The notes under the pieces: model-generated
Seen by the model: the letters and a program-made list of their open reading frames with translations, nothing else
Databases searched by the model: none
Told to the model about the DNA's origin: nothing
Program-made: the position numbers and the translations under genes
Origin: Gemmatimonadaceae bacterium
Lineage (GTDB): Bacteria; Gemmatimonadota; Gemmatimonadetes; Gemmatimonadales; Gemmatimonadaceae
DNA: 64,000 bases
Assembly (NCBI GenBank): GCA_025931335.1
Contig: JAICNG010000001.1
Location: forward strand, 20,676 to 84,675
Direction of reading: 5' to 3'
In this document: in pieces, positions 1 to 7,860 of the stretch
Numbering within the stretch: the stretch's first letter is position 1
Layout of the letters: the number at the start of each line of letters is the position of its first letter

Positions 1-1791
1 TCAAGGATGACGGGCGACCGGGGGTTCCCTCTCCGGCGAACAGGCGCACGAATCCGCTCCCACTCGGCCCGCCGAACCGCTTTGCCCACGCCGCGGCGAG
101 GCCCCACTCGTCTTCGGCGAGCACCTGGGTGACGTCTTCCGGGTTGGCTCCCCAGTTGTCGAGCCACCAGTCCGGAAGGCCGAGGTGCTTCGCCTGCGGC
201 GTCACTTTCGACACGCCGATCAGATCGAAGTTGCCGCGCTCGTGACGCACGCCGAGGAGGCGCGCGGTTGCGCCGCGATCCACGCCCTTCAGCGTGCGGC
301 GGCCTGAGTCGGGCTGCGGCCACAGCAATGGCGGCGTCCCGACCCACACGACCTTCCCGCGCGCCCCGAGGTAGCGGCGAAAGAGCACGGTGTCGGCGGC
401 GACCGGAGCCACGGATCGCGGCAGGTAGTCCATTGCGAACACCACCGCGCTTGGAGCGCGATCGCGAACGCGGTCATTCATGAATCGGGCGAGCGATGCG
501 GTGTCGAGCACTTCGTAGCCGCGCCGGGCGAGATACGCTCGCAATGGCTCACTGCTGACGATCGCCGAAGCGATGGCGGCGGAGTCGAAGAACACGGCGC
601 GCCGGAGCGGCTCCGCACGTGCCGCGTTGACCGCGTAGATGCCGCCGTCATCGCTACCGAAGTACAGGCGTCCGTCATCCACCAGCGGCGACGAGAAGAG
701 ACGATGCCCCACGCGATACCGCCACGCCTCCTGTCCTGTTCGCTTGTCCAGCGCGTACATCGTTCCGTCGCCTTCGCCGACGTAGAGAAGCGCATTGTCG
801 ACGGCTGGAGACGCCCACACAGTGCTCTGCGCTTTTGCACGCCACCGCTCCTGGCCCGTGGCCGTATCGACCGCGTGGACGAAACGCCCGTCCGAGCTGC
901 CCGCGTACACCAGCCCCTCGCTCACCGCGGGGGAGCTGTTCACCCACGACACCTTGTGGTCGTTGCGCCAGCGCTCTGCGCCCGTGGCGCGATCGATCGC
1001 GTACAGAAACCCGTCGCGCGCGCCGACGTATACCGCGCCTCCCACGACCGCCGGCGAGGACTGGACCGTCGTTCGATCGAATCCCCAATCCGCCGACTTG
1101 AGCCGAGTGCCCTCGGTGTCGAAGCGCCAGATCTGCCGGCCGCTCGTTAGGGAGAGCGCGAAGACGCTCCCGGCCTGATCGGCGGCAAAGACGGTTCCGG
1201 CGGCGATCGCGGGCGACGCATAGACGCGGCCCCCAGCTCGAAAGCGCCACCGCTGTCGACCGGTGCGGGTGTCGAGGGCGTACACGTGACCATCCTGCGA
1301 GCCGAAGACGACCGTGGTGCCATCGAGTGCGGGTGACGACGTGTAGATCTCGCCGCTCTCGTACCCCCACGTGAGCGGAATCGCGGCATCAGTGGCCACC
1401 GACCATGCCAGGCTCCCATCGGCCGCCCTCAGCGCCCGAAACCGTCCGTCGTTCCCATTGACGAAGACCAGGCCATCGCCGACCGCTGGAGTCGACGCGA
1501 CCGCGCTACCTGTCGCGTGGCGCCACCGTATCGTACCGGTCGTGGCGTCGATCGCGTACACGTGGCCGTCCCGCTGCCAATGTAGATCGTCGACTCGGAG
1601 AGGACTGGAGAGGACCGCACCGGTCCGCCCGTTTGCACCCGCCACTGCAACCCGCCGAACGCGGCGACTCCGCGCGTGCGGTACTCGCCGGCGTGGCTCG
1701 GGCCGCCGCGAAACATCGCGCCCTGCGCGCGGCCGACGGATGCGGACACGGCAGACGACGCCGCGATCGTTAGGGCGAGCGTGAGGCGCAC
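1..1791 (-). CDS. PQQ-like beta-propeller secreted protein, 3'-partial, with a probable frameshift
   Basis: The GTG start at 1791 opens a hydrophobic signal peptide ending in GRAQG, so the product is probably exported. Propeller blades of the form DGxxYAxDxxTGxxxW recur (DGHVYALDTRTG, DGFLYAIDRATG, DGTMYALDKRTG). The first frame holds only to about position 1577; from about 1570 onward the blade pattern continues in the next frame (DGHVYAIDATTG), so one base is missing in the codons after IYIGSG. Downstream of that point the frame stays open to the window edge. The part below about 640 is not blade-like, contains AVVFAMDYLP, and is not recognised. The protein may be a periplasmic PQQ-type or BamB-like scaffold; no catalytic residue is visible. 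The frameshift is either a sequence error or a disabling mutation. Confidence 0.8.
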
Positions 1792-1918
1792 GCGGAATTC
1801 CCGTGAGTGAGGTCGCGAAAAGATACGCCCACCGCTCTCGGACGGGAGCGAGCTCGAGGTACGCGCGGTGTAAGGAACCTGTGCGACCTCTGTCCGTGTC
1901 GCACTCCCCGGCGAGTGC

Positions 1919-2425
1919 CTACCCCTTCCCAAGCGGCCGGAGGTGTTTCGGCCCCATCGACCAGATGAGGGTGCCCGAGCCCGCGCCTGGCTTGCCCTCG
2001 ACCTCGAGAAGGCACGCCCCCGCCTTCTTCAGCTGAAGGACCGTCCGCTTTCCACCCGCGATCAGCCAGCTCACGAGCCCGCTCAGGTGCGGTTCGTGGC
2101 CAACGATCACGACCACCTTCTTCTCGCGGTGCGCTCGGGCCCACTGCGCGAACTCTTCGTACTCCGCCTCCGGCCGCAGCCATTCGACGAGTGCTGGCTC
2201 GCGACCATAGGCGCTGCCGAGAATCTCCGCCGTTTGCACCGCACGGACGAGTGGGCTCGTCGCCAGCGCGTGGATCTCGGGTACCAGCTCGTGAAGAGCC
2301 CGGGTGACCTCTCGCATCTCCCGCTGCCCGCCGGGCGTGAGCGGTCGCAGGTCGTCATCCTCCCCCGTGCGGGCGAACGCGTCCTTGTCTTCGGCGGTGG
2401 CGTGACGCACGACGAGCAGTTCCAT
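1919..2425 (-). CDS. sixA: Phosphohistidine phosphatase SixA family protein
   Basis: The 168-residue product is a single histidine-phosphatase-superfamily domain. LVVRHATAED at residues 4-13 carries the RHx catalytic motif, and VGHEPHLSGLVSWL near residue 107 carries the second catalytic histidine. ALATSPLVRAVQTAEI is the conserved core helix region. The family removes phosphate from phosphohistidine, in E. coli acting on HPr or ArcB phosphotransfer proteins; the substrate here is unknown. The ATG at 2425 is chosen because it starts the first beta strand and the upstream frame is unstructured. The DUF6265-like gene ends 11 bases upstream on the same strand, so the two may be co-transcribed. 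Confidence 0.88.
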   Translation of the reverse strand: MELLVVRHATAEDKDAFARTGEDDDLRPLTPGGQREMREVTRALHELVPEIHALATSPLVRAVQTAEILGSAYGREPALVEWLRPEAEYEEFAQWARAHREKKVVVIVGHEPHLSGLVSWLIAGGKRTVLQLKKAGACLLEVEGKPGAGSGTLIWSMGPKHLRPLGKG

Positions 2426-2435
2426 GCTGGAGCCG

Positions 2436-2957
2436 TCAGCCTCGCGCGGAATCGCAGGCGACGCGTGCGTACGGAAAGTCGCTGCCACGCGTCCGCCCGC
2501 TCTGCGTGCCCTCGACGCGCGCTCGCAGCGAGTCGCTGCGTACGCGGCGGTAGATGATGCGTTGCGGAAAGTCGTGCGCCGGGTTGGCGAACACCACTTC
2601 CGCATCACTCACCTTCTCCGACACGAACTCGGCCGACGGCTGGTTATGCGGCTGTGCGGCGTACACGAGGTCGGTGCCGCGCGCATAGACGCGGATGAAC
2701 TCCCACGCGATGGTGCTGTCGCCGCCAGGATTACGCCGCAGCGTGCGGCTCAGTCCGAGCATCGAGCCGCCCGCGGGACTCGTCCAGTGTTCCTCGATGA
2801 TCACGCGCGGGCTCGTGTAGGCCCAGCACCCGGTGAACCATCCGAGTTGATCGAGCGCGGACCCTTGCCCTCCCTGACGATGAGCGATGGGCCACGCCAG
2901 CGCGGTGGCCGCACCGAGCGTGACACCGAGAATGACGAACGTCGACGATAAACGCAC
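2436..2957 (-). CDS. DUF6265-like exported protein
   Basis: GTG at 2957 is preceded by a strong GGAGGAGAG ribosome binding site. The first 27 residues form a signal peptide. The mature part begins LDQLGWFTGCWA and continues with IEEHWTSPAGGSMLGLSRT, the hallmark segments of DUF6265-type small lipocalin-like proteins that follow a WLxGxW pattern, and ends FPYARVACDSARG. Length (173 residues) fits such proteins. A role in the envelope, possibly ligand binding, is inferred from fold only. It is followed closely by the SixA gene. Confidence 0.72.
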   Translation of the reverse strand: MRLSSTFVILGVTLGAATALAWPIAHRQGGQGSALDQLGWFTGCWAYTSPRVIIEEHWTSPAGGSMLGLSRTLRRNPGGDSTIAWEFIRVYARGTDLVYAAQPHNQPSAEFVSEKVSDAEVVFANPAHDFPQRIIYRRVRSDSLRARVEGTQSGRTRGSDFPYARVACDSARG

Positions 2958-3045
2958 ACTCTCCTCCCGAGGGGATGGTCGCGCCCGCCGCGGGCGCGAC
3001 CACACGATATGACGTCGCTGCGCGCGTGGCCAGTAGAGGCGCGCG

Positions 3046-3969
3046 TTACCACTCGGGCGTACGCTGGGTTCCCGCCGTCGTCCATCGCGGATACGTGCCG
3101 AGCAAGCGGAATTCATCCGTTGCGCGGCGGATTGCGGCGAGCGCGGTGTGAACGGCCGGGTCACCCGACGCGTGCTCGAACTCGAGAAAGAACTGGTAGC
3201 GCCAGGGCTCGCGCGTCGGTCGCGAAGCCAGGTGAGAGATGTTGAACTTCGCCTCGGCCATGGGGCCAAGCGCGGACACGAGCGCGCCGGCCTCGTGCGG
3301 AAAGACGGCAAGGAGTGCGGTTCGCGCCGGCGTGTTCTCCGGAATCGTCGCGGCGTCGCGCGCGACGGCGAGAAACCGCATTTGGCTATCGGGCCGGTCC
3401 TCGATGTGGTCCATCAGCACCGCGAGATCGAATCGCTCGGCCGCGCGTCTCGTGCTGGCCGCCGCCCGAGTGCGATCGCCCGCGTCGCGCACCTCGCGCG
3501 CTGCGCCCGCCGTGTCCCACGCCGGCTGCGGGGTGATGTGCTTGTAGCGACCGAGGAAATGCGTGCACTGCTCGAGCATCACCGGGTGGCTCGAGAGCGT
3601 GCGAAGCGATTTGATGGTCGCGCCAGGCACGGCCAGCAGGCACAAGTGGACCGGCACGATGACCTCGGCCACGATCTTGAGACCGTCGTGGAGGCTGAGC
3701 AGATCGTACGCGACGTCCAGCCCGCCCGCGAGCGTGCTCTCGATCGGGAGCATGCCATACTCGACATCCCGCGATTCGGCGGCGGACATGACGTCCTCGA
3801 ACGTCGCTTTGGGAACGGGGTGCGCCTCCCCTCGCCAGAGGAGATGAATGGCCTCCTCTCCGAACGCCCCGAACTCTCCCTGAAACGCGACGCGCAGTCG
3901 GTCGAGCGTGCGCTGCGCGGAGGGACTGGGCTCGGTAAGGGTGTCGGGTGGCATCGCGGGAATGTGCAC
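3046..3969 (-). CDS. pheA: Prephenate dehydratase with C-terminal ACT domain
   Basis: The enzyme converts prephenate to phenylpyruvate in phenylalanine synthesis. Residues about 28-210 are the two-lobed catalytic domain: VAFQGEFGAFGEEA, then YGMLPIESTLAGG, then SSHPVMLEQC. The ACT domain begins near 225 with GALVSALGPMAEAKFNISHL and contains ASRPTR, the counterpart of the phenylalanine-binding ESRP motif. The normally invariant TRF motif of the active site reads MRF here (DSQMRFLAVAR), replacing the catalytic threonine. There is no fused chorismate mutase. The gene diverges from the small gene at 4074. ATG at 3969 is used, but the ATG at 3954 is also possible. Confidence 0.9.
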   Translation of the reverse strand: MHIPAMPPDTLTEPSPSAQRTLDRLRVAFQGEFGAFGEEAIHLLWRGEAHPVPKATFEDVMSAAESRDVEYGMLPIESTLAGGLDVAYDLLSLHDGLKIVAEVIVPVHLCLLAVPGATIKSLRTLSSHPVMLEQCTHFLGRYKHITPQPAWDTAGAAREVRDAGDRTRAAASTRRAAERFDLAVLMDHIEDRPDSQMRFLAVARDAATIPENTPARTALLAVFPHEAGALVSALGPMAEAKFNISHLASRPTREPWRYQFFLEFEHASGDPAVHTALAAIRRATDEFRLLGTYPRWTTAGTQRTPEW

Positions 3970-4073
3970 CGCTCGGTGACGGGGTCAACACCCGGATGTG
4001 CCCGGGGAGGTGAGCCACCAGTGGCTGCGCGGCCCTGGATATGCGGAATCAGTTGGCAACCACGGACACTCAC

Positions 4074-4280
4074 ATGACCACACCTCTCGATCGTCCCATC
4101 AAGCGCGAGCTCGAGCTCGACGGAACGCGGTACACCCTCACGATCTCGCCGGAAGGCATCAAAGTCACCGAGAAAGGCAAGCGCAAAGGACAGGAGCTCA
4201 CCTGGCGCGACATCATCTCCGGCGACGCGGCCCTGCGACGTGACCTGAGCCTCTCCGTCGGCGCGTTGGCCGCCGAGTAA
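4074..4280 (+). CDS. Small conserved hypothetical protein
   Basis: The ATG at 4074 gives a 68-residue charged, soluble protein (RELELDGTRYTLTISPEG then KGKRKGQELTWRDIISGD). An ATG at 4041 in the same frame would add 11 residues; neither has a good ribosome binding site. No family was recognised. It is divergent from pheA and ends 12 bases before the SDR gene, so it is probably the first gene of a short operon. Confidence 0.6.
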   Translation: MTTPLDRPIKRELELDGTRYTLTISPEGIKVTEKGKRKGQELTWRDIISGDAALRRDLSLSVGALAAE

Positions 4281-4292
4281 AGCGCACGGTCA

Positions 4293-4916
4293 GTGGCATC
4301 CGCGTTGATCCTCGGCGCCACCGGGTTGGTGGGAGGGGAATGTGTGCGGCAGTTCGGCGAGAGCGCGCATTTCACGCGCGTGATCGCGCTGACGCGGAGA
4401 CCGCTCGCGCCGGCGGCGCCCGCTCGCGTCGAGTCGCACGTCGTCGATTTCGAGCGGCTCGACGACGCGGCCGAATACTTCCGCGTCACCCACATCACGT
4501 GCGCGCTCGGCACGACGATCAAGCAGGCCGGAACACAGGAACGCTTTCGCCGAGTGGACCACGACTACCCGCTGGCCGCCGCACGACTGGGCCTTCGCGA
4601 GGGCGCGCAGCATTTTCTCCTTGTCAGCGCAGTGGGCGCCACGGCGCGCTCACGCATCTTCTATAGCCGGGTGAAGGGTGAAGTGGAGGACGCCATTCGT
4701 TCGCTGCCCTATCGAAGCGTGACGATCGTGCGCCCCTCGTTGATCCTTGGTGAGCGCGCCGAGTTCCGCCTTGGCGAATCGATCGGCAAGGTATTCGCGA
4801 GAGTGATTCCAGGCCGTTACCGACCGGTGCACGCCCGCGACGTGGCCGCGGCGTTGCTCGAGGCCGCGGTCGAGGATCGTGCCGGCGTCAGGATCATCGA
4901 ATCCCGTGAGATGTAA
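4293..4916 (+). CDS. NAD(P)-binding SDR-type oxidoreductase (TIP30/HTATIP2-like)
   Basis: A GTG start gives 207 residues. ILGATGLVGGECVRQF is the GxxGxxG Rossmann dinucleotide-binding loop. HFLLVSAVGATARSRIFYSRVKGEVE carries the serine and the YxxxK pair typical of atypical SDRs, and SVTIVRPSLILGER is the conserved RPxxxxG strand. The short C-terminus matches HTATIP2-like proteins rather than full epimerases. The substrate cannot be told. It follows the 68-residue gene by 12 bases. An array of GAGCACCTG words starts 14 bases after its stop codon. Confidence 0.82.
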   Translation: MASALILGATGLVGGECVRQFGESAHFTRVIALTRRPLAPAAPARVESHVVDFERLDDAAEYFRVTHITCALGTTIKQAGTQERFRRVDHDYPLAAARLGLREGAQHFLLVSAVGATARSRIFYSRVKGEVEDAIRSLPYRSVTIVRPSLILGERAEFRLGESIGKVFARVIPGRYRPVHARDVAAALLEAAVEDRAGVRIIESREM

Positions 4917-4918
4917 CG

Positions 4919-4976
4919 TCGAGGTGCTCGAGCACCTGGAGCACCTGGAGCACCTGGAGCACCTGGAGCACCTCGT
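4919..4976. repeat. Tandem array of a 9-nt word (AGCACCTGG)
   Basis: Five 9-nt units at 4931-4975 follow a 16-bp perfect palindrome (AGGTGCTCGAGCACCT). The array lies between the stop codon of the SDR gene and the putative GTG at 4978. The same word recurs as an inverted repeat at 31525-31618 and as a variant at 59727-59772. Confidence 0.85.
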
Positions 4977-4977
4977 A

Positions 4978-5247
4978 GTGTCCCGAGCGTTCGTCAACGA
5001 AGACGCCGGCGGCGGGCCGCGTCGCCGCTTCTCGCTTCCGCCGCGTGACCACCCAGAGTTCGACGCCGCCGCCGCGGCCGCGCTCCTCGAGGGCGCGCGC
5101 GAGGGTGCCACGGGGGACGCCGAGGAGGCCACCGGGTATCGCTGGGGCGAGCCGGGCCTCCATCCGCACGTCGCGCGCATCCTCGCGCGAGCGCGCGATG
5201 GAGGCGACGAGCGCCTCGCGCAGCTCGCGGAGCGCTTCCTCCGCTGA
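4978..5247 (+). CDS. Possible small hypothetical protein
   Basis: From GTG at 4978 the frame encodes 89 residues with balanced, protein-like composition (VSRAFVNEDAGG, then LPPRDHPEFDAA, then EEATGYRWGEPGLHPHVARIL), ending LAERFLR. The antisense frame is also open, and no family can be assigned with certainty, so this is a cautious call. The tandem word array lies immediately upstream and supplies the only GGAG-like ribosome binding site. Confidence 0.5.
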   Translation: MSRAFVNEDAGGGPRRRFSLPPRDHPEFDAAAAAALLEGAREGATGDAEEATGYRWGEPGLHPHVARILARARDGGDERLAQLAERFLR

Positions 5248-5305
5248 CGTGGCGTTGCGGGCAGGTCTCGCCCGCACTAAGGTAGGCGAGTCTCCGGGAG
5301 GACTC

Positions 5306-5662
5306 GTGCCCTACCAGAACTCGCCCATCACTGCGACGATGCCGTGCCGCTCGTGCGACACGGAGATTTCCGCCATTGCGCGCGAGTGCCCGTATTGCGG
5401 CGCGGAGCAGTTCGATACGCGAAGCAGCGCGCTGGCGATGCGCGACATGCCGAGCGAGCGGCGCGGCCTAACGGCTGGGCTGCTCTGCCTCCTGGTCGGC
5501 GTGTTCGGCGCCCACCGCTTCTACGTCGGCAAGCACGCCACCGGCTTCCTCATGCTCGTCACGCTGGGCGGGGTGGGCATCTGGTGGCTGGCCGACCTCA
5601 TCATGCTCATCACCGGGCAGTTCCGCGACAAGGATGGGCGTCGCGTGACTGAATGGATCTAA
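5306..5662 (+). CDS. Zinc-ribbon and TM2-domain membrane protein
   Basis: A GTG start sits 4 bases after GGGAGG. The 118-residue product begins with a CRSC...CPYC zinc ribbon (residues about 14-33), then a TM2 domain: hydrophobic helix GLLCLLVGVFGAHRFYVGK, a short turn, and GVGIWWLADLIMLITGQF. TM2 proteins are small two-helix membrane proteins of unknown function with the DxF/HRFY signature. The stop codon overlaps the start of the OsmC gene, so both are probably translated together. Confidence 0.85.
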   Translation: MPYQNSPITATMPCRSCDTEISAIARECPYCGAEQFDTRSSALAMRDMPSERRGLTAGLLCLLVGVFGAHRFYVGKHATGFLMLVTLGGVGIWWLADLIMLITGQFRDKDGRRVTEWI

Positions 5663-6108
5663 GCCCTCCGGCGCCGGCGCCTCGCGAATACGCGGTCGAC
5701 GCGCGCTCCACGGCGACGTTCGGCCGCGTGCTGTGCAGCGCGCGCATACATCATTTCATCATCGATGGGCCGGTGGCGAACGGATGTCCCGGCGAGGAGC
5801 TCACACCGCCGGAAGCGTTCCTCGCCGGCGTCGCGAGCTGCGGCGTCGAGCTGGTGCAGGTGATCGCGCGTGAGCAGTCGGTGCCGGTGGGCGACGTCAC
5901 GGTGAGGATTCAGGCCATCGTCGACCGAAGCAAACCGGTGCGACCCGACGTCACCCTGTTCAACTCCGTACGCATGCGGTTCACGCTTGCCGGCGTTCCC
6001 AGGGATCGCGCGGGGGGATTGATCGCGCAGTTCCAAAAGCGGTGACCGCTCTACGGCACGGTCGCGGTCGCGACCCCGGACGTAGCGGTAGAGTATGACG
6101 TGGTTTAG
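5653..6108 (+). CDS. OsmC family peroxiredoxin-like protein, candidate selenoprotein (in-frame TGA at 6043)
   Basis: OsmC/Ohr-family proteins reduce organic hydroperoxides with two cysteines. The first is visible in PPEAFLAGVASCGVELVQ (residue about 64). The frame meets TGA at 6043-6045, exactly where the second cysteine of the family's C-terminal RCPLYGT-like motif belongs, then continues PLYGTVAVATPDVAVEYDVV to a TAG at 6106. Truncation at the TGA would remove the last strand and the second active residue. A hairpin follows the TGA: CTACG (6051-6055) pairs with CGTAG (6081-6085) and GGTCGC (6060-6065) with GCGACC (6070-6075), leaving apical loop GGTC. This suits a bacterial SECIS, so residue 131 is probably selenocysteine. 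A nonsense mutation or read error is the alternative. Confidence 0.75.
6046..6093 (+). promoter_or_regulatory. Putative bacterial SECIS hairpin after the OsmC TGA
   Basis: A two-stage stem begins just after the TGA. The lower stem is CTACG/CGTAG (or the wider CTCTAC at 6049 with GTAGAG at 6088), then an internal loop, then a 6-bp GC stem with a 4-nt apical loop GGTC. The apical loop lies 20 nt after the TGA and begins with G, as required of bSECIS elements read by SelB. GC-rich DNA folds readily, so the structure alone is not proof. Confidence 0.5.
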
Positions 6109-6117
6109 CCTTCGAGC

Positions 6118-6663
6118 ATGACCGAGAATCGACACGAGGTCGCGACGCTTGCCGGCGGATGCTTCTGGTGTCTCGACGCCGCGTTTCGTCTCCTCAAGGG
6201 CGTGACGAAGGTGGAGTCGGGGTACGCGGGTGGCATCCGGCCGAACCCGACCTACGAGCAGGTGTGCACCGGGGCGACCGGGCATGCCGAAGTCGCGCAG
6301 GTGACGTTCGACCCGTCCGTCATCACGTACCGCGACCTTCTCGACGTGTTCTTCACGATTCACGATCCCACGCAGCTCAACCGCCAGGGCGCCGACGTCG
6401 GTACGCAGTATCGCTCCGCGGTCTTTCCTCACAACGAGGAGCAGCGCGCGGAGGCCGAGCGTGCGATCAAGGAGCTCGAAGCGACGCGGGCGTGGGACGC
6501 GCCGATCGTGACCACCATCGAGCCGATGAAGGCGTTCTATCCCGCTGAGACGTATCACCAGGATTACTACGCGCGAAACCCGCGGCAGTCGTACTGTCAG
6601 GCCGTGATCGCGCCGAAGATCGCGAAGCTGCGCAAGATGCACTTCGAGCGCCTGGCGGTCTGA
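6118..6663 (+). CDS. msrA: Peptide-methionine (S)-S-oxide reductase
   Basis: MsrA repairs oxidised methionine in proteins. [12 protein letters not shown] at residues 12-23 holds the catalytic cysteine, encoded here by ordinary [16 protein letters not shown] and DVGTQYRS are substrate-binding signatures, and the resolving cysteine lies in RQSYCQAVI. The 181 residues are full length, with no fused MsrB. It follows the OsmC gene by 9 bases after the second stop, so the two oxidative-stress enzymes may share a transcript. Confidence 0.95.
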   Translation: MTENRHEVATLAGGCFWCLDAAFRLLKGVTKVESGYAGGIRPNPTYEQVCTGATGHAEVAQVTFDPSVITYRDLLDVFFTIHDPTQLNRQGADVGTQYRSAVFPHNEEQRAEAERAIKELEATRAWDAPIVTTIEPMKAFYPAETYHQDYYARNPRQSYCQAVIAPKIAKLRKMHFERLAV

Positions 6664-6676
6664 CCAAGGCACGCGC

Positions 6677-7096
6677 ATGACGGCGACGCTCGAGGAATCA
6701 GCCGACCGTCACCGGTGGACGTTCGACGCGCACCACGTCACGCGGCTCTGCGTCGAGCCCTCGGCGATGCGCATCGAGACGTGGACGCTCGAGGCGTCGG
6801 CGGAGGTGCGCATCGCGGCACCCTTCCGCTACCGAGAGCCGGACGGCTCCGAGCGCGCGATCGATCCCGGGGAGCCGGAGCGACTGGCGCCACTGCTCGG
6901 CCTCCTCCAGTGCCGGCTCGAGTGGTTCGAGGTGGTACGCGCCGGCGAGATCACGCTCCGCTTCGGCGACGGGTCGGAGCTGCGGTGCGCCCCGCGCGGC
7001 CGCGGCGCCACGTGGGAGGTGCGAGGTGGCGGCGCCCTCGAGGGAATCGAGTACCGCGGCGCGAGCGGTGAGCCCCCGTGGACGACACGAGCATAG
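6677..7096 (+). CDS. Hypothetical protein
   Basis: The 139-residue soluble protein begins MTATLEESADRHRWTFDAHH and is rich in beta-strand-like segments (MRIETWTLEASAEVRI, then GEITLRFGDGSELRCAP). The layout recalls small DUF6188-like proteins, but I cannot assign it firmly. It lies 13 bases after msrA on the same strand and converges with the VOC gene at 7103. Confidence 0.65.
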   Translation: MTATLEESADRHRWTFDAHHVTRLCVEPSAMRIETWTLEASAEVRIAAPFRYREPDGSERAIDPGEPERLAPLLGLLQCRLEWFEVVRAGEITLRFGDGSELRCAPRGRGATWEVRGGGALEGIEYRGASGEPPWTTRA

Positions 7097-7102
7097 GCGC
7101 TG

Positions 7103-7465
7103 CTACTTCGTCCCAACGACGAAGCGGTTCCCGTCCGGATCCTCGAAGATCGCGAACGTTCCCCACGGCTCCTTCTTTGGCTGCCCGGTGAACGTCACCC
7201 CTTTCGCCGACAGCGTCTTCCACGTCTTCTCGACATCGTCCGTCCAGAAGACCACATTCTGGTCGGTACCGATGCGATTCTCGTGGCCGTCAGGCGTGAA
7301 CAGAACAAGACGCGTATCGGCGCCCGGGATGCGGAGCTCGATCCAGCGCTGCGTTCCCATGGGCTGGTCCGTGGCGACCGCGAGGCCGACCTGGTCGCGC
7401 CAGAAGGCAAGAGCGCGGTCCTGATCCCGGACGGGGATGCTGGCGAACTTGATACCCTTGATCAT
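7103..7465 (-). CDS. VOC-family (glyoxalase/dioxygenase superfamily) protein
   Basis: The 120-residue single VOC module starts MIKGIKFASIPVRDQDRALA and ends AIFEDPDGNRFVVGTK, the typical closing strand with the metal-ligand glutamate region. The ATG at 7465 has GAGGAG six bases upstream; the ATG at 7471 would leave no spacing and is rejected. Proteins of this size are often uncharacterised bleomycin-resistance or glyoxalase-like enzymes. The substrate is unknown. Confidence 0.85.
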   Translation of the reverse strand: MIKGIKFASIPVRDQDRALAFWRDQVGLAVATDQPMGTQRWIELRIPGADTRLVLFTPDGHENRIGTDQNVVFWTDDVEKTWKTLSAKGVTFTGQPKKEPWGTFAIFEDPDGNRFVVGTK

Positions 7466-7545
7466 TTCCATCTCCTCGCGCGCATGATGGGTCGCGGGAA
7501 ATCTTGGCGGGTCCGCTACCCGCGTCCAGCCGTGCATGCGGTGCC

Positions 7546-7860
7546 ATGGCAATGGATGCCATAGCACGGCCGATGCTCGACCCGTACGTCGTCGACACGT
7601 TGATGCCCGATTTGGTCGGCCACGACCGTCGGCCGTCCGCCTTCCTCGTCTACCTGTATCTGTGGCGGCACACGAACGGCGGCCGCTCACGTAGCGGTGA
7701 GATTCCGCTGCGCATGATCGCCGAAGGAACGGGGGTCTCCAAGCGTGCGGTGCAGAACGCGCTGCGCACGCTCGCTCGCCGGCGACTCATCACCGTCGCG
7801 CACGCGACGGCGACGTCAGCACAAACATTTCTCGTGCACCGCCCATGGGCGCGTCGGTGA
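7546..7860 (+). CDS. Helix-turn-helix transcriptional regulator
   Basis: The domain reads PSAFLVYLYLWRHTNGGRS, then IPLRMIAEGTGVSKRAVQNALRTLARRRLI: a winged helix-turn-helix of the HTH_36/replication-initiator type. The recognition helix is SKRAVQNAL. The C-terminal overlap with the ABC ATPase start at 7845 implies coupled translation, so it probably regulates its own export operon. The start is uncertain; ATG codons at 7504, 7546 and 7552 are all in frame and none has a clear ribosome binding site. Confidence 0.78.
   Translation: MAMDAIARPMLDPYVVDTLMPDLVGHDRRPSAFLVYLYLWRHTNGGRSRSGEIPLRMIAEGTGVSKRAVQNALRTLARRRLITVAHATATSAQTFLVHRPWARR

Noticed and set aside
4919-4976. Short regular repeats that might suggest a CRISPR array
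   Set aside because: Units are 9 nt and contiguous, with no spacers and no cas genes in the window.
6118-6663. MsrA as a third selenoprotein
   Set aside because: Its catalytic codon in GGCFWC is ordinary TGC and the frame is intact.
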